Notes: a model not told the origin generated them from the letters alone. A stretch of 64,000 bases of DNA from an uncultured Gammaproteobacteria bacterium (GCA_947259705.1 CAMYNL010000003.1:136568-200567); one strand, 5' to 3'; positions 7,893-17,075 are shown, numbered from the stretch's first letter. Made by a program: numbers and translations.

Positions 7893-8510
7893 ATGAATGG
7901 TCGACACTGGTCGGTCTGGTTGACGGTGTTCCTGGTGGTGCTGGCATGGTCAGCGTTCGAGCCGAAGGACGCCGTGATCTGGTTGCTCGAGGCTGCCCCC
8001 GCCCTGGTGGCGCTGGTGATCCTTGCCGCCACCTACCATCGTTATCCCCTGACACCATTGACCTACTGGCTGATCCTGTCCCACAGTGTGATTCTGCTTG
8101 TGGGAGCTCACTACACCTATGCTGAAGTGCCGCTGTTTGATTGGCTCGGAGAAGTTATGGGCTGGCGACGCAATAATTATGACAAACTTGGTCACCTGGT
8201 ACAGGGCTTCGTACCGGCTATCATTGCTCGCGAGATATTGCTACGGCAGCGCGTCGTTGCATCCCGGACCTGGCTGGCATTCATCGTGATCTGCATTTGT
8301 CTGGCGATCAGCGCATTTTATGAGCTGATTGAGTGGTGGGTGGCGTTGCTGAGCGAGCAGGCGGCGGGCGCGTTTCTCGGCACCCAGGGTTATGCGTGGG
8401 ACACCCAGTCAGACATGGGATGGGCCCTGGTCGGCGCGGTGCTTGCGGTGACCACGCTGAGCGGCGTTCACGATCGGCAGTTGGCGCGGCTTGGGACACG
8501 GCGTGAATGA
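7893..8510 (+). CDS. DUF2238 (YjdF-like) membrane protein
   Basis: 205 residues from ATG 7893, chosen for the GGGAGGTG Shine-Dalgarno just upstream and for the length (E. coli YjdF is about 209). ATG at 7860 with AAGGAG inside the previous gene is an alternative. Five or more hydrophobic helices are visible. The DUF2238 hallmarks are NNYDKLGHLVQGFVPA and the later SAFYELIEWW and GYAWDTQSDMGWALVG, which carry conserved acidic and His residues in or near the membrane. The function of the family is not established. It lies 35 bases after the editing-domain gene and overlaps the next gene's start, so co-translation is likely. Confidence 0.88.
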   Translation: MNGRHWSVWLTVFLVVLAWSAFEPKDAVIWLLEAAPALVALVILAATYHRYPLTPLTYWLILSHSVILLVGAHYTYAEVPLFDWLGEVMGWRRNNYDKLGHLVQGFVPAIIAREILLRQRVVASRTWLAFIVICICLAISAFYELIEWWVALLSEQAAGAFLGTQGYAWDTQSDMGWALVGAVLAVTTLSGVHDRQLARLGTRRE

Positions 8511-9468
8511 ACCCGGCCGTGGCCTTTCGCCCCGCGAGGCAGTCTTCGACCACCTCCGCGGGATAGCGCGCCGGGTGCAGTCGGCCAGCGGCGATCTGGC
8601 GGCGCTGCGCGCCGTAATAGCGGACTACGGTCGACTCAATTCGGTTGTCAGTGCCTGCACTGCCAAGGTAACGGAGACAAACCTGCAAGGCATGGCGGCG
8701 GAGTGGGTGGTGAGCGACACCAGCGATCCGGACCGGCGCCTGCTCTATGTACACGGCGGCTCCTGGTTGGCGGGCAGCGCCCGATCCTACCGTTCCCACA
8801 CCGCGCGGCTGGCCCGTGTCACGGGTTGCTGCGTGCTCGCCATCGACTACCGGCTGGCTCCGGAAAACCCCTATCCCGCCGCCATAGACGATTGCGTGAC
8901 CGCCCTGCGCTGGCTTCAGGAATACGGCCCACACGGGACCGGAGCGCCCCGCCAGTGCTTCGTCGCCGGGGATTCCGCCGGCGGCAACCTGGTCCTGGGG
9001 GCGCTGTTGAAGGCCAAGCTTGCCGGCCACTCCTTACCCCAGGCCGCGGTGTTACTGTCACCGGCTACCGATCTCACCTGGGGGTCGGCATCGCTGCGTA
9101 CGCGCGCCCACGTGGACCCCGTGCTGGCAGCCGACCGCCTGCCTGCGCTGACCGAGGTGTATCTTCAGCAGCGTGCGGCAGCGGATTCTCCCTGTGTCTC
9201 GCCGGTATTCGCGGACCTTGCCGGGTTGCCGCCGCTGCTGATACAGGTGGGAGACGCCGAGATACTGCTGGATGATTCGATCCGATTGGCGACGGCCGCT
9301 GCGGCACAGGGTGTGCCGGCCTCGCTCTCTGTGTGGCCCCATATGCCACATGTGTTTCAGCTGTTCGCGCCGTGCCTCCCGGAAGCCGATGAAGCGCTGG
9401 CCGCGATCGCAGATTTCCTCCGTTACGAAAGCAACGACAACGGTCCCGCTATGCACCGCGGCACATAG
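8503..9468 (+). CDS. Alpha/beta hydrolase of the hormone-sensitive lipase family
   Basis: 321 residues from GTG 8503, which overlaps the end of the DUF2238 gene and has GGGA six bases upstream; TTG at 8491 is an alternative. The HSL-family oxyanion motif is present (YVHGGSWLAG), then DYRLAPENPYPAA, the nucleophile elbow GDSAGGN, an Asp in the QVGDAEILLDD region and the His in PHVFQLF. It is predicted to hydrolyse short-chain carboxyl esters. No signal peptide is seen, so it is probably cytoplasmic. As third gene of the editing-domain/DUF2238 operon its substrate may be linked to those proteins, but nothing in the sequence names it. Confidence 0.92.
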   Translation: MNEPGRGLSPREAVFDHLRGIARRVQSASGDLAALRAVIADYGRLNSVVSACTAKVTETNLQGMAAEWVVSDTSDPDRRLLYVHGGSWLAGSARSYRSHTARLARVTGCCVLAIDYRLAPENPYPAAIDDCVTALRWLQEYGPHGTGAPRQCFVAGDSAGGNLVLGALLKAKLAGHSLPQAAVLLSPATDLTWGSASLRTRAHVDPVLAADRLPALTEVYLQQRAAADSPCVSPVFADLAGLPPLLIQVGDAEILLDDSIRLATAAAAQGVPASLSVWPHMPHVFQLFAPCLPEADEALAAIADFLRYESNDNGPAMHRGT

Positions 9469-9503
9469 GTGTGAGCAGTTGTCGCGCCGCCGACAGCGTC
9501 GGT

Positions 9504-9872
9504 CTAAAGTCCCGCGCGCCGGATGATTTCGACATCGCCCAGTCCCAGTTCGACACCGACCAGACGCAGGGCCGTCCGCACCGCCACGAATGCCTCGGGT
9601 TCGACGCTGAGCTTGTGACCCACGGCGATGAAGCGATGTTCGTCAATCAGGATAGGCTCGATTTCCACCCTTTTACCCAGACCGGACAGCACCGACTTGA
9701 TGGTGGGGGCTATTCGCTTGTCGATACTGTCGTGAAAATAAAGCCGGTTGAGCTGACGGCTGTAGATCACCTGTCCTGCATTCAACTGAATAGCGATGCG
9801 CGCCTCGAAGATTCTCTCCTCGCTAACGTTGGGCTGCAGGTTCTTCAGGCCGGTCAACCGCCGCGACGCCAT
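9504..9872 (-). CDS. Conserved-looking hypothetical protein (122 aa)
   Basis: I do not recognise this family. The 122-residue protein is soluble, with a basic N-terminus, a mixed alpha/beta pattern and the segment LSGLGKRVEIEPILIDEHRF near the middle. ATG at 9872 is preceded by GGAAGG at good spacing, which supports a real gene over the antisense frame. It is divergent from the DUF364 gene, with 63 bases between starts. A candidate leftward -10 (CATAAT) lies at 9901-9906. No catalytic motif, membrane segment or signal peptide is visible. Confidence 0.65.
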   Translation of the reverse strand: MASRRLTGLKNLQPNVSEERIFEARIAIQLNAGQVIYSRQLNRLYFHDSIDKRIAPTIKSVLSGLGKRVEIEPILIDEHRFIAVGHKLSVEPEAFVAVRTALRLVGVELGLGDVEIIRRAGL

Positions 9873-9935
9873 ATCAGTTACCTTCCAGAATGGAACTTGG
9901 ATTATGCTACGAACACGCCCCGTCGCAGAAGTTGC

Positions 9936-10787
9936 ATGTCTTTTTATACTGAGCTACTGGAATTACTGGAACTCGCCGCCGCCGGACTCGGGCGGTTGAC
10001 CGTCAGTGCGGTTGATCTACCCGCTGCCGGGCGGGCTGCCGGCCGGGATGCTGATTTCGGCTCCGTGATCCTCTCGGACGGCAGTGTAGGTCTGTTTTAT
10101 GCCTGGCTTGACGGGGTGGAGGACAATCCCACCACCGGGGCGGGTGTGGTGGGCCGTACGGCCCTGGATTCAGTCCATGCAATGATCGAAGGAGCGACCG
10201 GAGCGCGGGCGTTCGCACTGGGCATCGCCAATGCGATGGGACAGGCCGTTTTCCGGGCCGCAGGATGGCGGCCCCCGGCAGGCCGGGACACCCTGAGTGA
10301 ACTGGGGCTGGCGCAAGGCGACAGGATCGGTATGGTCGGCTATTTCCCCTCCCTGGTGCCCAGGTTGCAGGCGTTGCAGCTGCCGTTGCTGGTGGTGGAG
10401 AAACGCCGTGAACTGGCCCGGGAATCCGGCAGCTTCGCCGTGACCACGGACTTGGCGAGGCTCAGCGGCTGCAACAAGGTCATCTGCACTGGCTCGGTGC
10501 TGCTCAATGACACCGTCGACGAAGTCCTTGAGCATTGTCGGCAGGCCGACCGCGTGATCATGGTCGGGCCCAGCGTGGCGTGCCTTCCGGACCCGCTGTT
10601 CCAGCGCGGCTGCGATGTCGTCGGCAGTACCGAGGTGATCGAGCCCGCCCTGCTGCGGGAGCACCTGCGCTGCGGCCGGCGTTGGGGGGGCGCGGTGCGC
10701 AAGTACCGTATCGACGCCGCCGCGTATCCCGGCACCCCCGCGCTCGTGCAACGTATACAGCAGGCCGCCGATGCACGCCTGCGTTGA
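9936..10787 (+). CDS. DUF364/DUF4213 Rossmann-like protein (putative metal chelation)
   Basis: 283 residues from ATG 9936 (MSFYTELLELL). The open frame extends upstream to 9471, but that part is antisense to the divergent gene and looks non-coding. N-terminal residues about 5-110 fit DUF4213, including GTALDSVHAMIEG-like helices. The C-terminal half (about 125-270) fits the DUF364 Rossmann-like domain, with GMVGYFPSLVPRL, the VTTDLARLSGCNKVICTGS segment and VIMVGPS. These proteins have been proposed to chelate heavy metals or process oxazole-containing metabolites; function is unproven. The next gene, an MBL-fold hydrolase, starts 21 bases downstream, so they are probably co-transcribed. Confidence 0.85.
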   Translation: MSFYTELLELLELAAAGLGRLTVSAVDLPAAGRAAGRDADFGSVILSDGSVGLFYAWLDGVEDNPTTGAGVVGRTALDSVHAMIEGATGARAFALGIANAMGQAVFRAAGWRPPAGRDTLSELGLAQGDRIGMVGYFPSLVPRLQALQLPLLVVEKRRELARESGSFAVTTDLARLSGCNKVICTGSVLLNDTVDEVLEHCRQADRVIMVGPSVACLPDPLFQRGCDVVGSTEVIEPALLREHLRCGRRWGGAVRKYRIDAAAYPGTPALVQRIQQAADARLR

Positions 10788-10808
10788 GTCTTCAGCAGGC
10801 CGTGAATC

Positions 10809-11435
10809 GTGAGCCTCTTGCGCAAGAGTTTTCCAGTGGGTCCGCTGCAGTGCAACTGCACCGTGATCGGGGACAGTGAGACGAGCCTGGGCCTGGTGTT
10901 CGATCCGGGCGGGGACCCGGAGATCATCATGCGGGTAGTCACGGAGCTTGAGCTGAAGATCGTCGCACTAGTGCATACCCATGCGCATCTGGATCATTTT
11001 CTTGCATCCGGCGAGATCAAGAAACGTACCGGCGCACCGATCCACCTGCATAAGTCCGACAAGTTCCTCTGGGACGGCCTCGAGCAGCAGTGCCGGGCGT
11101 TCGGAGTTCCCTATGTTCCGCAGCCGGATCCCGACCATTGGCTGGGCGACGACGAGGCCCTCCACTGGGGCGGTGTCGCCATGCATACGCCGGGCCATAC
11201 GCCGGGATCGCTCTGTTTCTATTTCGACCAGCACAAATTGCTGATAGCCGGTGATACCTTGTTCCAGGGATCGATAGGCAGGACGGACCTGTGGGGCGGT
11301 GACCCCGCCGCCATTGAGCGTTCGATACGGCAACGGCTCTACACGCTCGATGAGGCGGCGGTGGTAGTCACCGGTCACGGCCCGGAGACATCGATCGGTC
11401 AGGAGATGCGGCACAATATGTTTGTGCGCGCCTGA
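10809..11435 (+). CDS. MBL-fold metallohydrolase, glyoxalase II-like (YcbL type)
   Basis: 208 residues from GTG 10809. It contains all metal-binding motifs of the metallo-beta-lactamase fold: HTHAHLDH, the His of TPGHTPGS, the Asp of IAGDTLF and the late His of TGHGPET. Length and the N-terminal NCTVIGD segment fit the single-domain type II glyoxalase group represented by YcbL, which hydrolyses S-lactoylglutathione and related thioesters using two metal ions. It lacks the C-terminal helical domain of full-size GloB. It is cytoplasmic and lies directly downstream of the DUF364 gene. The true substrate is uncertain. Confidence 0.9.
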   Translation: MSLLRKSFPVGPLQCNCTVIGDSETSLGLVFDPGGDPEIIMRVVTELELKIVALVHTHAHLDHFLASGEIKKRTGAPIHLHKSDKFLWDGLEQQCRAFGVPYVPQPDPDHWLGDDEALHWGGVAMHTPGHTPGSLCFYFDQHKLLIAGDTLFQGSIGRTDLWGGDPAAIERSIRQRLYTLDEAAVVVTGHGPETSIGQEMRHNMFVRA

Positions 11436-11540
11436 CCGCTGCTGCGTGCCCCGCCGGTGTGGTCTCGCCCGCCGATCCCGCGACTGGGGCGGCTGGGTTC
11501 CGGCGTAGGTGTTTCTCGGCGCGCGGGTCGCTGGTGACGA

Positions 11541-12404
11541 TCAATCGAAGATCACCGTGCGGTTGCCGTATACCAGCACCTTGTGCTGGTGGTGGTGCCA
11601 GATGGCGCGCGCCAGCACCAGTTTCTCCAGATCACGTCCCTTGCGAATCAGGTCATGCACCGAATCCACGTGGCTTACCCGGGTCACCTCCTGCTCTACG
11701 ATGGGCCCGGCATCGAGCTCCGAGGTCACGTAATGACTGGTGGCGCCAATGATCTTCACACCGCGCTGGTGCGCAGAATGATAGGGCCGCGCCCCTGGAA
11801 AGGCGGGCAGGAATGAGTGGTGGATATTGAGTATACGGTTCGGATAACTGGCAATGAAAGCAGGACTCAGGATCTGCATGTACCGAGCCAGCACGATCAA
11901 GTCGATTTGGTAAGCCTGCAGCAATTCCAGCTCCAGCCTTTCCTGCGCGGACTTGTTGTCACGGCTGACCGGAAACACGTGATAATCGATGCCGAACTGT
12001 TCCGCCACTACCCGCAAATCGGGGTGATTGCTGACGATCACCGGTATATCGATACTCCATTCCCCGGAGCTGCAGCGGCTCAGGATATCGTAAAGACAAT
12101 GCGACAGGCGCGAAACGAATACCGCCATGCGCGACGGCTCTGGTGCAAAGTGAAGCGCGAACTCCATGGCGAACCTGCTGGCTACCAAGTCCCGAAATTC
12201 TTCTCCGATGCGATCGGCGGGAATAGAGAACCCGGCCAGGTCCCACTGCACGCGCATGAAAAACATGCCTTGTTCCGGATCCACATGCTGATCCAGGTGG
12301 AGAATGTTGCCGCCGCGCCGGTGAAGAAACTCTGACACCCCGGCAACCAGACCGGTGCGGTCCGGACAGTGTATCAGCAGGATCGCGGATTGCTGAGCGC
12401 TCAT
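11541..12404 (-). CDS. purU: Formyltetrahydrofolate deformylase PurU
   Basis: 287 residues from ATG 12404; an upstream GTG at 12428 is less likely. The N-terminal ACT-like domain (about 1-85, including [20 protein letters not shown]) is followed by a formyl-transferase catalytic domain. The catalytic Asn-His-Asp pattern is seen in [20 protein letters not shown] and the later [11 protein letters not shown]. PurU hydrolyses 10-formyl-THF to formate and THF, balancing one-carbon pools and supplying formate for PurT. The ACT-like domain senses glycine and methionine in E. coli. The gene stands alone on the minus strand, convergent with the MBL gene and divergent from the NUDIX gene. Confidence 0.96.
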   Translation of the reverse strand: MSAQQSAILLIHCPDRTGLVAGVSEFLHRRGGNILHLDQHVDPEQGMFFMRVQWDLAGFSIPADRIGEEFRDLVASRFAMEFALHFAPEPSRMAVFVSRLSHCLYDILSRCSSGEWSIDIPVIVSNHPDLRVVAEQFGIDYHVFPVSRDNKSAQERLELELLQAYQIDLIVLARYMQILSPAFIASYPNRILNIHHSFLPAFPGARPYHSAHQRGVKIIGATSHYVTSELDAGPIVEQEVTRVSHVDSVHDLIRKGRDLEKLVLARAIWHHHQHKVLVYGNRTVIFD

Positions 12405-12497
12405 GGCGAGTGTGGTAACGGGACTCACGAAAAACGCCGGATTCTACTGATTTACCCTGGCGCATACCAGATTGGGGCCGCTACACTGACTACTGCG

Positions 12498-12917
12498 ATG
12501 GCGATGCCACCCACACCAGCGCTGACCGCAGACACCATCATCACACCCGAGGGCCGGGATCAGCGCGAGATCGTGCTCATCCAGCGGCGTCATCATCCGT
12601 TCGGCTGGGCCCTGCCCGGGGGATTCGTCGACGTTGGTGAGACCGTCGAGGCGGCGGCGATCCGCGAGGCAGGAGAGGAGACCGGCCTTTCGGTATCCCT
12701 GGTGCACTTGCTCGGAGTCTATTCAGCGCCGGACCGCGACCCGCGCGGCCACGTCGTCAGCGTGGTGTTCGCGGCGACGGGGCGGGGCAGCATGCGTGCC
12801 GGGGATGACGCCTTCGGCGCGGCCGTATTTTCGCTCAGCGAGTTGCCGCAACGAATCGCTTTCGATCACCACCGCATCCTGCAGGATTACCTGCATTGGC
12901 TCGAAACCCGGGTATGA
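12498..12917 (+). CDS. NUDIX hydrolase
   Basis: 139 residues. The complete Nudix box is visible, starting GGFVDVGE and running through REAGEETGL, in the spacing GX5EX7REUXEEXGU that binds Mg2+ for nucleoside-diphosphate cleavage. The N-terminus ([13 protein letters not shown]) and length suggest a small ADP-ribose or NADH-type pyrophosphatase, but specificity cannot be read from sequence. ATG 12498 and ATG 12504 are both possible; neither has a strong Shine-Dalgarno. The frame extends upstream over the divergent purU promoter but that part looks non-coding. It is probably a single gene; a new promoter follows it. Confidence 0.88.
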   Translation: MAMPPTPALTADTIITPEGRDQREIVLIQRRHHPFGWALPGGFVDVGETVEAAAIREAGEETGLSVSLVHLLGVYSAPDRDPRGHVVSVVFAATGRGSMRAGDDAFGAAVFSLSELPQRIAFDHHRILQDYLHWLETRV

Positions 12918-12946
12918 CGGACGGATTCCCCCGGCTGACAGCAGGG

Positions 12947-12955
12947 TGTTAGAAT
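12947..12955 (+). promoter_or_regulatory. Extended -10 promoter for the subtilase gene
   Basis: TGT followed by TAGAAT forms an extended -10, and GCGCC comes three bases later. It lies about 97 bases upstream of the TTG start codon. No matching -35 at 17 bp. Confidence 0.4.
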
Positions 12956-13051
12956 ACCGCGCCGCACGTATCGGGCTCAGAAACCGGCACGCGAACGGAG
13001 CGGGTATCCAAATCCACCTGGCCGACGCGAACGATTTTGGAGGATCTAAAG

Positions 13052-15142
13052 TTGCCAAATCTTCTCTTGTTGACCGCGTTTGCAGTAGGCGCATTGCTGG
13101 CGCCCTGGTCCGTTACCCGCGCCCAGACCGCGCCGCCACCGCAGCAGCCGCAGCAGCCGCAGCAGCCGCAGCTCTCGGTCGCTGTCATCGACACCGGCAC
13201 GAACGCGCCGGTGAACGTGGTCGGCGGATTCAATTTCGTTGTCAACAACGAAGACCTTTCCGACCGCACCGACAACAATCACGGTACCACTGTCTCGTTG
13301 CTCGTGGACGAGCAGGCCCCGGGCATCGCTCAGTATCAATACGTGGTCGCGGCACCGGATTTCTCATCCTCTCCAGGCCTCACTGAGGCCGGGATCTTCG
13401 CCGCCGCGGCCAATCCCGATGTGCGGGCCATGACTATCAGCAGCGGCAGTGAGAATTACTCCTCGGCCGCCGTTGCTGCCGCATCCAACGCCAACAAGTT
13501 CGTCGCCATGCGATCCGGCAACGGCGGCGGCGACAATCCCTCGACACTGGCGGTGACCGCGTTTCAGCTCCCCGGGGTGCTCATTGTTGGCGCTACCGAC
13601 GGCGCGGGGGGTGTGCTGGGGAACTCCAATGCCTGCGGAGTCACCGCGAGTCGCTGCGTGCACACCCTCGGCGGCACCCCTCTCAGCACCATCGCCGGGA
13701 CCTCGTTCGCGTCGGCCCGCATAGCCGGCATCGCTGCGGCCGTGCTGCGCGTATCGCCGTTCTTGACCGCAGAGCAACTGGTGCAGGTGATAATCGCTTC
13801 GGCCGAGGACAGGGGCGATCCGGGCGTGGACCCGCTGTATGGCCAGGGCTTTGTCCGCGACGCCGCCCAGGTGATCAACAATCCGGCCGGTCCGCCCGGG
13901 GTGCCCGGTGATGACGGCGGTGGCAGTTCGATCGGTGCCGCGGCACTGGTCGTCGGCGCGGGCGTGGGTGCTGCCCTGTTGCTAAACAATAAGAAAAAGC
14001 TGAAGAAGACGTTGGTGCTGGACTCTTTCGGCCGCCCATTCTGGACCGACCTCTCTGAGTCGACCCGGATAACCAGCGACCGTCCCACGGTATCGAGTTT
14101 TTTTGACGCGCTGGATGAACGCTATACCGAGACCGACTACCTGCTCAACGGGCGCCATGCCATGAAACTTTCGTATGCAACGCGAGGGACCGAGCTGTTT
14201 GACGTGGAACGCCATCATGCAATGGCTTTTGATCCCGCCTTCAATGACCGCGACCTTGACTGGACGTTCTCCCTGCGCAGCACCGCACCCTATGGTTTTC
14301 AGTATGTTGTCAATCGCAACTTGGACCCGGCATACCATTATGGGGCCCTGGGCAAGCTGCCGGGCGTGGAGCGGGACGGCCGCGCCACCTTTATCTCCGG
14401 ATATGCATTCTCATCGCCGTTCCTCGGCTTTGCGGATTCCGCCGACACCATCGCGCTGGGTTTCAAGACCCGCTCTGGTATGGACGTGAACTTCGGTGTG
14501 GTGAACATGAAAGAGACCACGGAGTTTGGTCGCGAGAGCATCGCCGCTGTGCTCGAAGGCAGATACGACTTCGATGGGCGAGGCAGTGTGAACGCCCAGT
14601 TCGGCCGTCTCAACGAGGCCGGGAGCCTGTTCGGGGGCTCGTCGGGGGGGGCCTTCAGCGTCGACGAAAGCGAAACCTACGCCGTCAGCCTGACCGGTAC
14701 GCTGCAGATCGACGAGACATTTTCACTGTTGGCGAACTACGGCCAGGGTTACAGCAACGTCGACGACTCCGGGCGCAGCCTATTGAGAAATTTCTCCGAT
14801 CTGCGAAGTGACTGGTTCGGCCTGGGCCTGGTCGCCAATCGGCTGCTCAACGAGCGTGATCAATGGGGAGTGGCGATTTCGCAACCAATGCGCGTTTACG
14901 ACGGCGAGGTTGACATGAGCGTCCCTTACGCCAGGGATTTCGACGGAAATATTTATCGAGATGTGGACAGGATCGGGCTGGTTCCTGATGGCAGGGAATA
15001 CGCGCTGGAGTCCTTTTACCGTTATCGTCTGGACCGGCGCACTTCGCTGGGCGCCTTCGTGATGTTCCGGCAACAGCCGGATCATGTGCAGCAAGCCGCC
15101 AGTGAAGTGACGATCCTGGGTACCGTACGCATGCAGATGTGA
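13052..15142 (+). CDS. Secreted S8 (subtilisin) peptidase fused to a predicted outer-membrane barrel
   Basis: 696 residues from TTG 13052. This start is set by a perfect GGAGG eight bases upstream and by the resulting signal peptide (MPNLLLLTAFAVGALLAPWS, cleavage near Ala24). A PQQ repeat linker follows (29-40). The subtilase triad is visible: Asp47 (VIDTG), His77 (NNHGTT) and Ser218 (GTSFAS), with oxyanion Asn157 (SGNGGG). The peptidase part is short, about 250 residues. A Gly/Pro stretch and one hydrophobic segment (about 296-316) precede a 370-residue region rich in alternating aromatic strands, typical of an outer-membrane beta-barrel. This is the layout of a self-processing autotransporter, but the last residue is Met rather than the usual aromatic. 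A strong terminator follows. Confidence 0.82.
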   Translation: MPNLLLLTAFAVGALLAPWSVTRAQTAPPPQQPQQPQQPQLSVAVIDTGTNAPVNVVGGFNFVVNNEDLSDRTDNNHGTTVSLLVDEQAPGIAQYQYVVAAPDFSSSPGLTEAGIFAAAANPDVRAMTISSGSENYSSAAVAAASNANKFVAMRSGNGGGDNPSTLAVTAFQLPGVLIVGATDGAGGVLGNSNACGVTASRCVHTLGGTPLSTIAGTSFASARIAGIAAAVLRVSPFLTAEQLVQVIIASAEDRGDPGVDPLYGQGFVRDAAQVINNPAGPPGVPGDDGGGSSIGAAALVVGAGVGAALLLNNKKKLKKTLVLDSFGRPFWTDLSESTRITSDRPTVSSFFDALDERYTETDYLLNGRHAMKLSYATRGTELFDVERHHAMAFDPAFNDRDLDWTFSLRSTAPYGFQYVVNRNLDPAYHYGALGKLPGVERDGRATFISGYAFSSPFLGFADSADTIALGFKTRSGMDVNFGVVNMKETTEFGRESIAAVLEGRYDFDGRGSVNAQFGRLNEAGSLFGGSSGGAFSVDESETYAVSLTGTLQIDETFSLLANYGQGYSNVDDSGRSLLRNFSDLRSDWFGLGLVANRLLNERDQWGVAISQPMRVYDGEVDMSVPYARDFDGNIYRDVDRIGLVPDGREYALESFYRYRLDRRTSLGAFVMFRQQPDHVQQAASEVTILGTVRMQM

Positions 15143-15170
15143 CGGAAGGTCCCCGGCACGGTATGAATCA

Positions 15171-15193
15171 GGGGCACCGCGGTGCCCCTTTTT
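15171..15193 (+). terminator. Rho-independent terminator after the subtilase gene
   Basis: Perfect eight-base stem GGGGCACC (15171-15178) and GGTGCCCC (15181-15188) with a two-base GC centre, followed by five Ts. It separates the subtilase from cysS. Confidence 0.9.
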
Positions 15194-15259
15194 GCCGCCC
15201 GCTCAACGGTGCCGGTGGACGCTGTGCTAACATCGGACGGATCTAAGAGAACGCTCGCC

Positions 15260-16636
15260 GTGTATCTTTACAATACAATTTCCGGTCGCAAGGAGGAGTT
15301 CCTGCCGCAGGATCCCGGACGCGTCACCATGTACGTGTGTGGTCCAACGGTCTACGGCTATGCGCATATCGGCAATGCGCGACCGGCGGTGGTGTTCGAT
15401 GTGTTGGCGCGGCTCTTGCGCCACCGGTTTCCTGGGCTCGTGTATGCACGCAATATCACCGATATCGACGACAAGATCAATGCGGCGGCGACCGAGGAAG
15501 GCGTTGACATAGGCGTGATCACTGACCGCTATACCCGCGCCTATCACGAAGATCTGGAAGCCCTGCAGGTCCTGCCACCGGATATCGAGCCGCGGGTGAC
15601 GACACACCTTGCGGAAATCATCGGGATGATAGAGGTCCTCGTTGAGGCCGGGCATGCCTATGCGGCCGAAGGACACGTACTTTTTCATGTGCCGAGTTAC
15701 CACGAGTATGGAGTTCTGTCGCACCGGGATCGCAACGATATGCTTGCCGGGGCGCGGGTCGAGGTGACGCCGTACAAGAAGGACCCAGCCGACTTCGTAC
15801 TTTGGAAGCCGTCGACGCCGGAGCAGCCGGGTTGGGACAGTCCCTGGGGGCGGGGCAGGCCCGGCTGGCACATAGAGTGCTCCACCATGATCGCGACCCA
15901 CCTCGGCGTTACCATAGATATCCACGGCGGTGGCAATGACCTGATCTTCCCCCACCACGAGAATGAACTCGCACAGAGCACCTGTGCGCACCAAGGGCGG
16001 TTGTTCTGCCGTCACTGGGTGCACAACGGATTCGTCAATGTAGACAGCGAGAAGATGTCCAAGTCGATGGGTAATGTGCTGCTGGTGCGCGATCTGCTGC
16101 AGCAGGCCCCCGGGGAGGCGATACGTATGGCCCTGCTGAGCGCCCATTACCGGGCGCCGCTGGACTGGACCGAAAACGGCCTGCAGCAGGCGCGCCGACG
16201 GCTGGACGGCCTTTATCAGGCGCTTCGCGACGCGCCGGGGCCGGAGCGGCCGCTCACCGCGGAAGACGTATCCCCGGCATTCCTTGAAGCCCTCGAAGAT
16301 GACCTGAACACGCCGCGGGCGCTGGCGGAACTATCGGCGATCGCGCGCGCCATCAACAGCAGCAGCAGCAGTGACGCGAAAACCCGCCAAATGACTGCAT
16401 CACTGCTGTCTTCGGGCGCGCTGCTCGGACTGCTTCAAACCGATCCTGAAACGTGGTTCGCGGGCAGCGCCCGCCGCATGGACGTTGCCGAAATCGAGCG
16501 TTTGATCCAGCAACGGACGGCTGCGCGCAGCGCGCGGGACTTCGCCACTGCGGACCGGATTCGCGAGGACCTCGGCGCCATGGGAATCCTGATCGAGGAC
16601 GGGGCCGAAGGAACCCGCTGGCGCAGCGTGGAATGA
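15260..16636 (+). CDS. cysS: Cysteinyl-tRNA synthetase
   Basis: 458 residues from GTG 15260, chosen because YLYNTISGRKEEF aligns with the start of known CysRS; the frame upstream of it is non-coding. Class I signatures are present: HIGNARP (HIGH) at 36 and KMSKSMGN (KMSKS) near 265. Zinc ligands include Cys27 in VCGPTVY, a Cys in HIECSTM and the HHENE histidines. It charges tRNA-Cys. Length matches E. coli (461). It is followed after four bases by sufE; both consume or handle cysteine, so co-expression is sensible. A weak extended -10 (TGC plus TAACAT, 15225-15233) lies just upstream. Confidence 0.97.
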   Translation: MYLYNTISGRKEEFLPQDPGRVTMYVCGPTVYGYAHIGNARPAVVFDVLARLLRHRFPGLVYARNITDIDDKINAAATEEGVDIGVITDRYTRAYHEDLEALQVLPPDIEPRVTTHLAEIIGMIEVLVEAGHAYAAEGHVLFHVPSYHEYGVLSHRDRNDMLAGARVEVTPYKKDPADFVLWKPSTPEQPGWDSPWGRGRPGWHIECSTMIATHLGVTIDIHGGGNDLIFPHHENELAQSTCAHQGRLFCRHWVHNGFVNVDSEKMSKSMGNVLLVRDLLQQAPGEAIRMALLSAHYRAPLDWTENGLQQARRRLDGLYQALRDAPGPERPLTAEDVSPAFLEALEDDLNTPRALAELSAIARAINSSSSSDAKTRQMTASLLSSGALLGLLQTDPETWFAGSARRMDVAEIERLIQQRTAARSARDFATADRIREDLGAMGILIEDGAEGTRWRSVE

Positions 16637-16640
16637 CCGC

Positions 16641-17075
16641 ATGTCCGGAAACGATGAAATCAGACAGGCCCAGCAGGCCATCATCGACGAGTTCAGCCTG
16701 TTTGATGAATGGATGGGCCGCTACGAGTACCTTATCGACTTGGGTCGTTCACTGCCCGATTTTCCCGAGGAGTGGCGGAACGAGCACAACAGGATACACG
16801 GCTGCCAGTCCCAGGTATGGTTCCACTCCGAAATGCGCGGTGACAGGCTGCACCTTGATGGTACCAGTGATGCAGCTATCGTATCCGGATTGATCGCGGT
16901 CTTGCTGAGGGTCTATAGTGATCGCCTGCCAGCCGATATTTTAGCTGCGGATACCGACTTTATCGCCAGCATCGGCTTCGATCAGCACCTCAGCCCGACT
17001 CGCAGCAACGGACTGCACGCGATGCTGGAGGCCATCTATAAACGGGCGCGGGAACAAGCGGTGGCGTCGGGCTAG
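16641..17075 (+). CDS. sufE: Cysteine desulfuration protein SufE
   Basis: 144 residues. The SufE domain carries the sulfur-accepting cysteine in IHGCQSQVW (Cys55, compare Cys51 in E. coli) and the family's DFPEEWRNEHNRI upstream of it. SufE receives persulfide from the SufS cysteine desulfurase and passes it to SufBCD for Fe-S assembly. No sufS or sufBCD gene lies in the window, so the partner is elsewhere. It begins four bases after cysS, probably in one transcript. Its 3' end overlaps the convergent QueD-like gene by four bases. Confidence 0.94.
   Translation: MSGNDEIRQAQQAIIDEFSLFDEWMGRYEYLIDLGRSLPDFPEEWRNEHNRIHGCQSQVWFHSEMRGDRLHLDGTSDAAIVSGLIAVLLRVYSDRLPADILAADTDFIASIGFDQHLSPTRSNGLHAMLEAIYKRAREQAVASG

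Noticed and set aside
13139-13171. Short CCGCAGCAG tandem repeat, considered as a mobile or CRISPR-like repeat
   Set aside because: It is in frame and encodes the Pro-Gln-Gln linker of the subtilase; there are no spacers.
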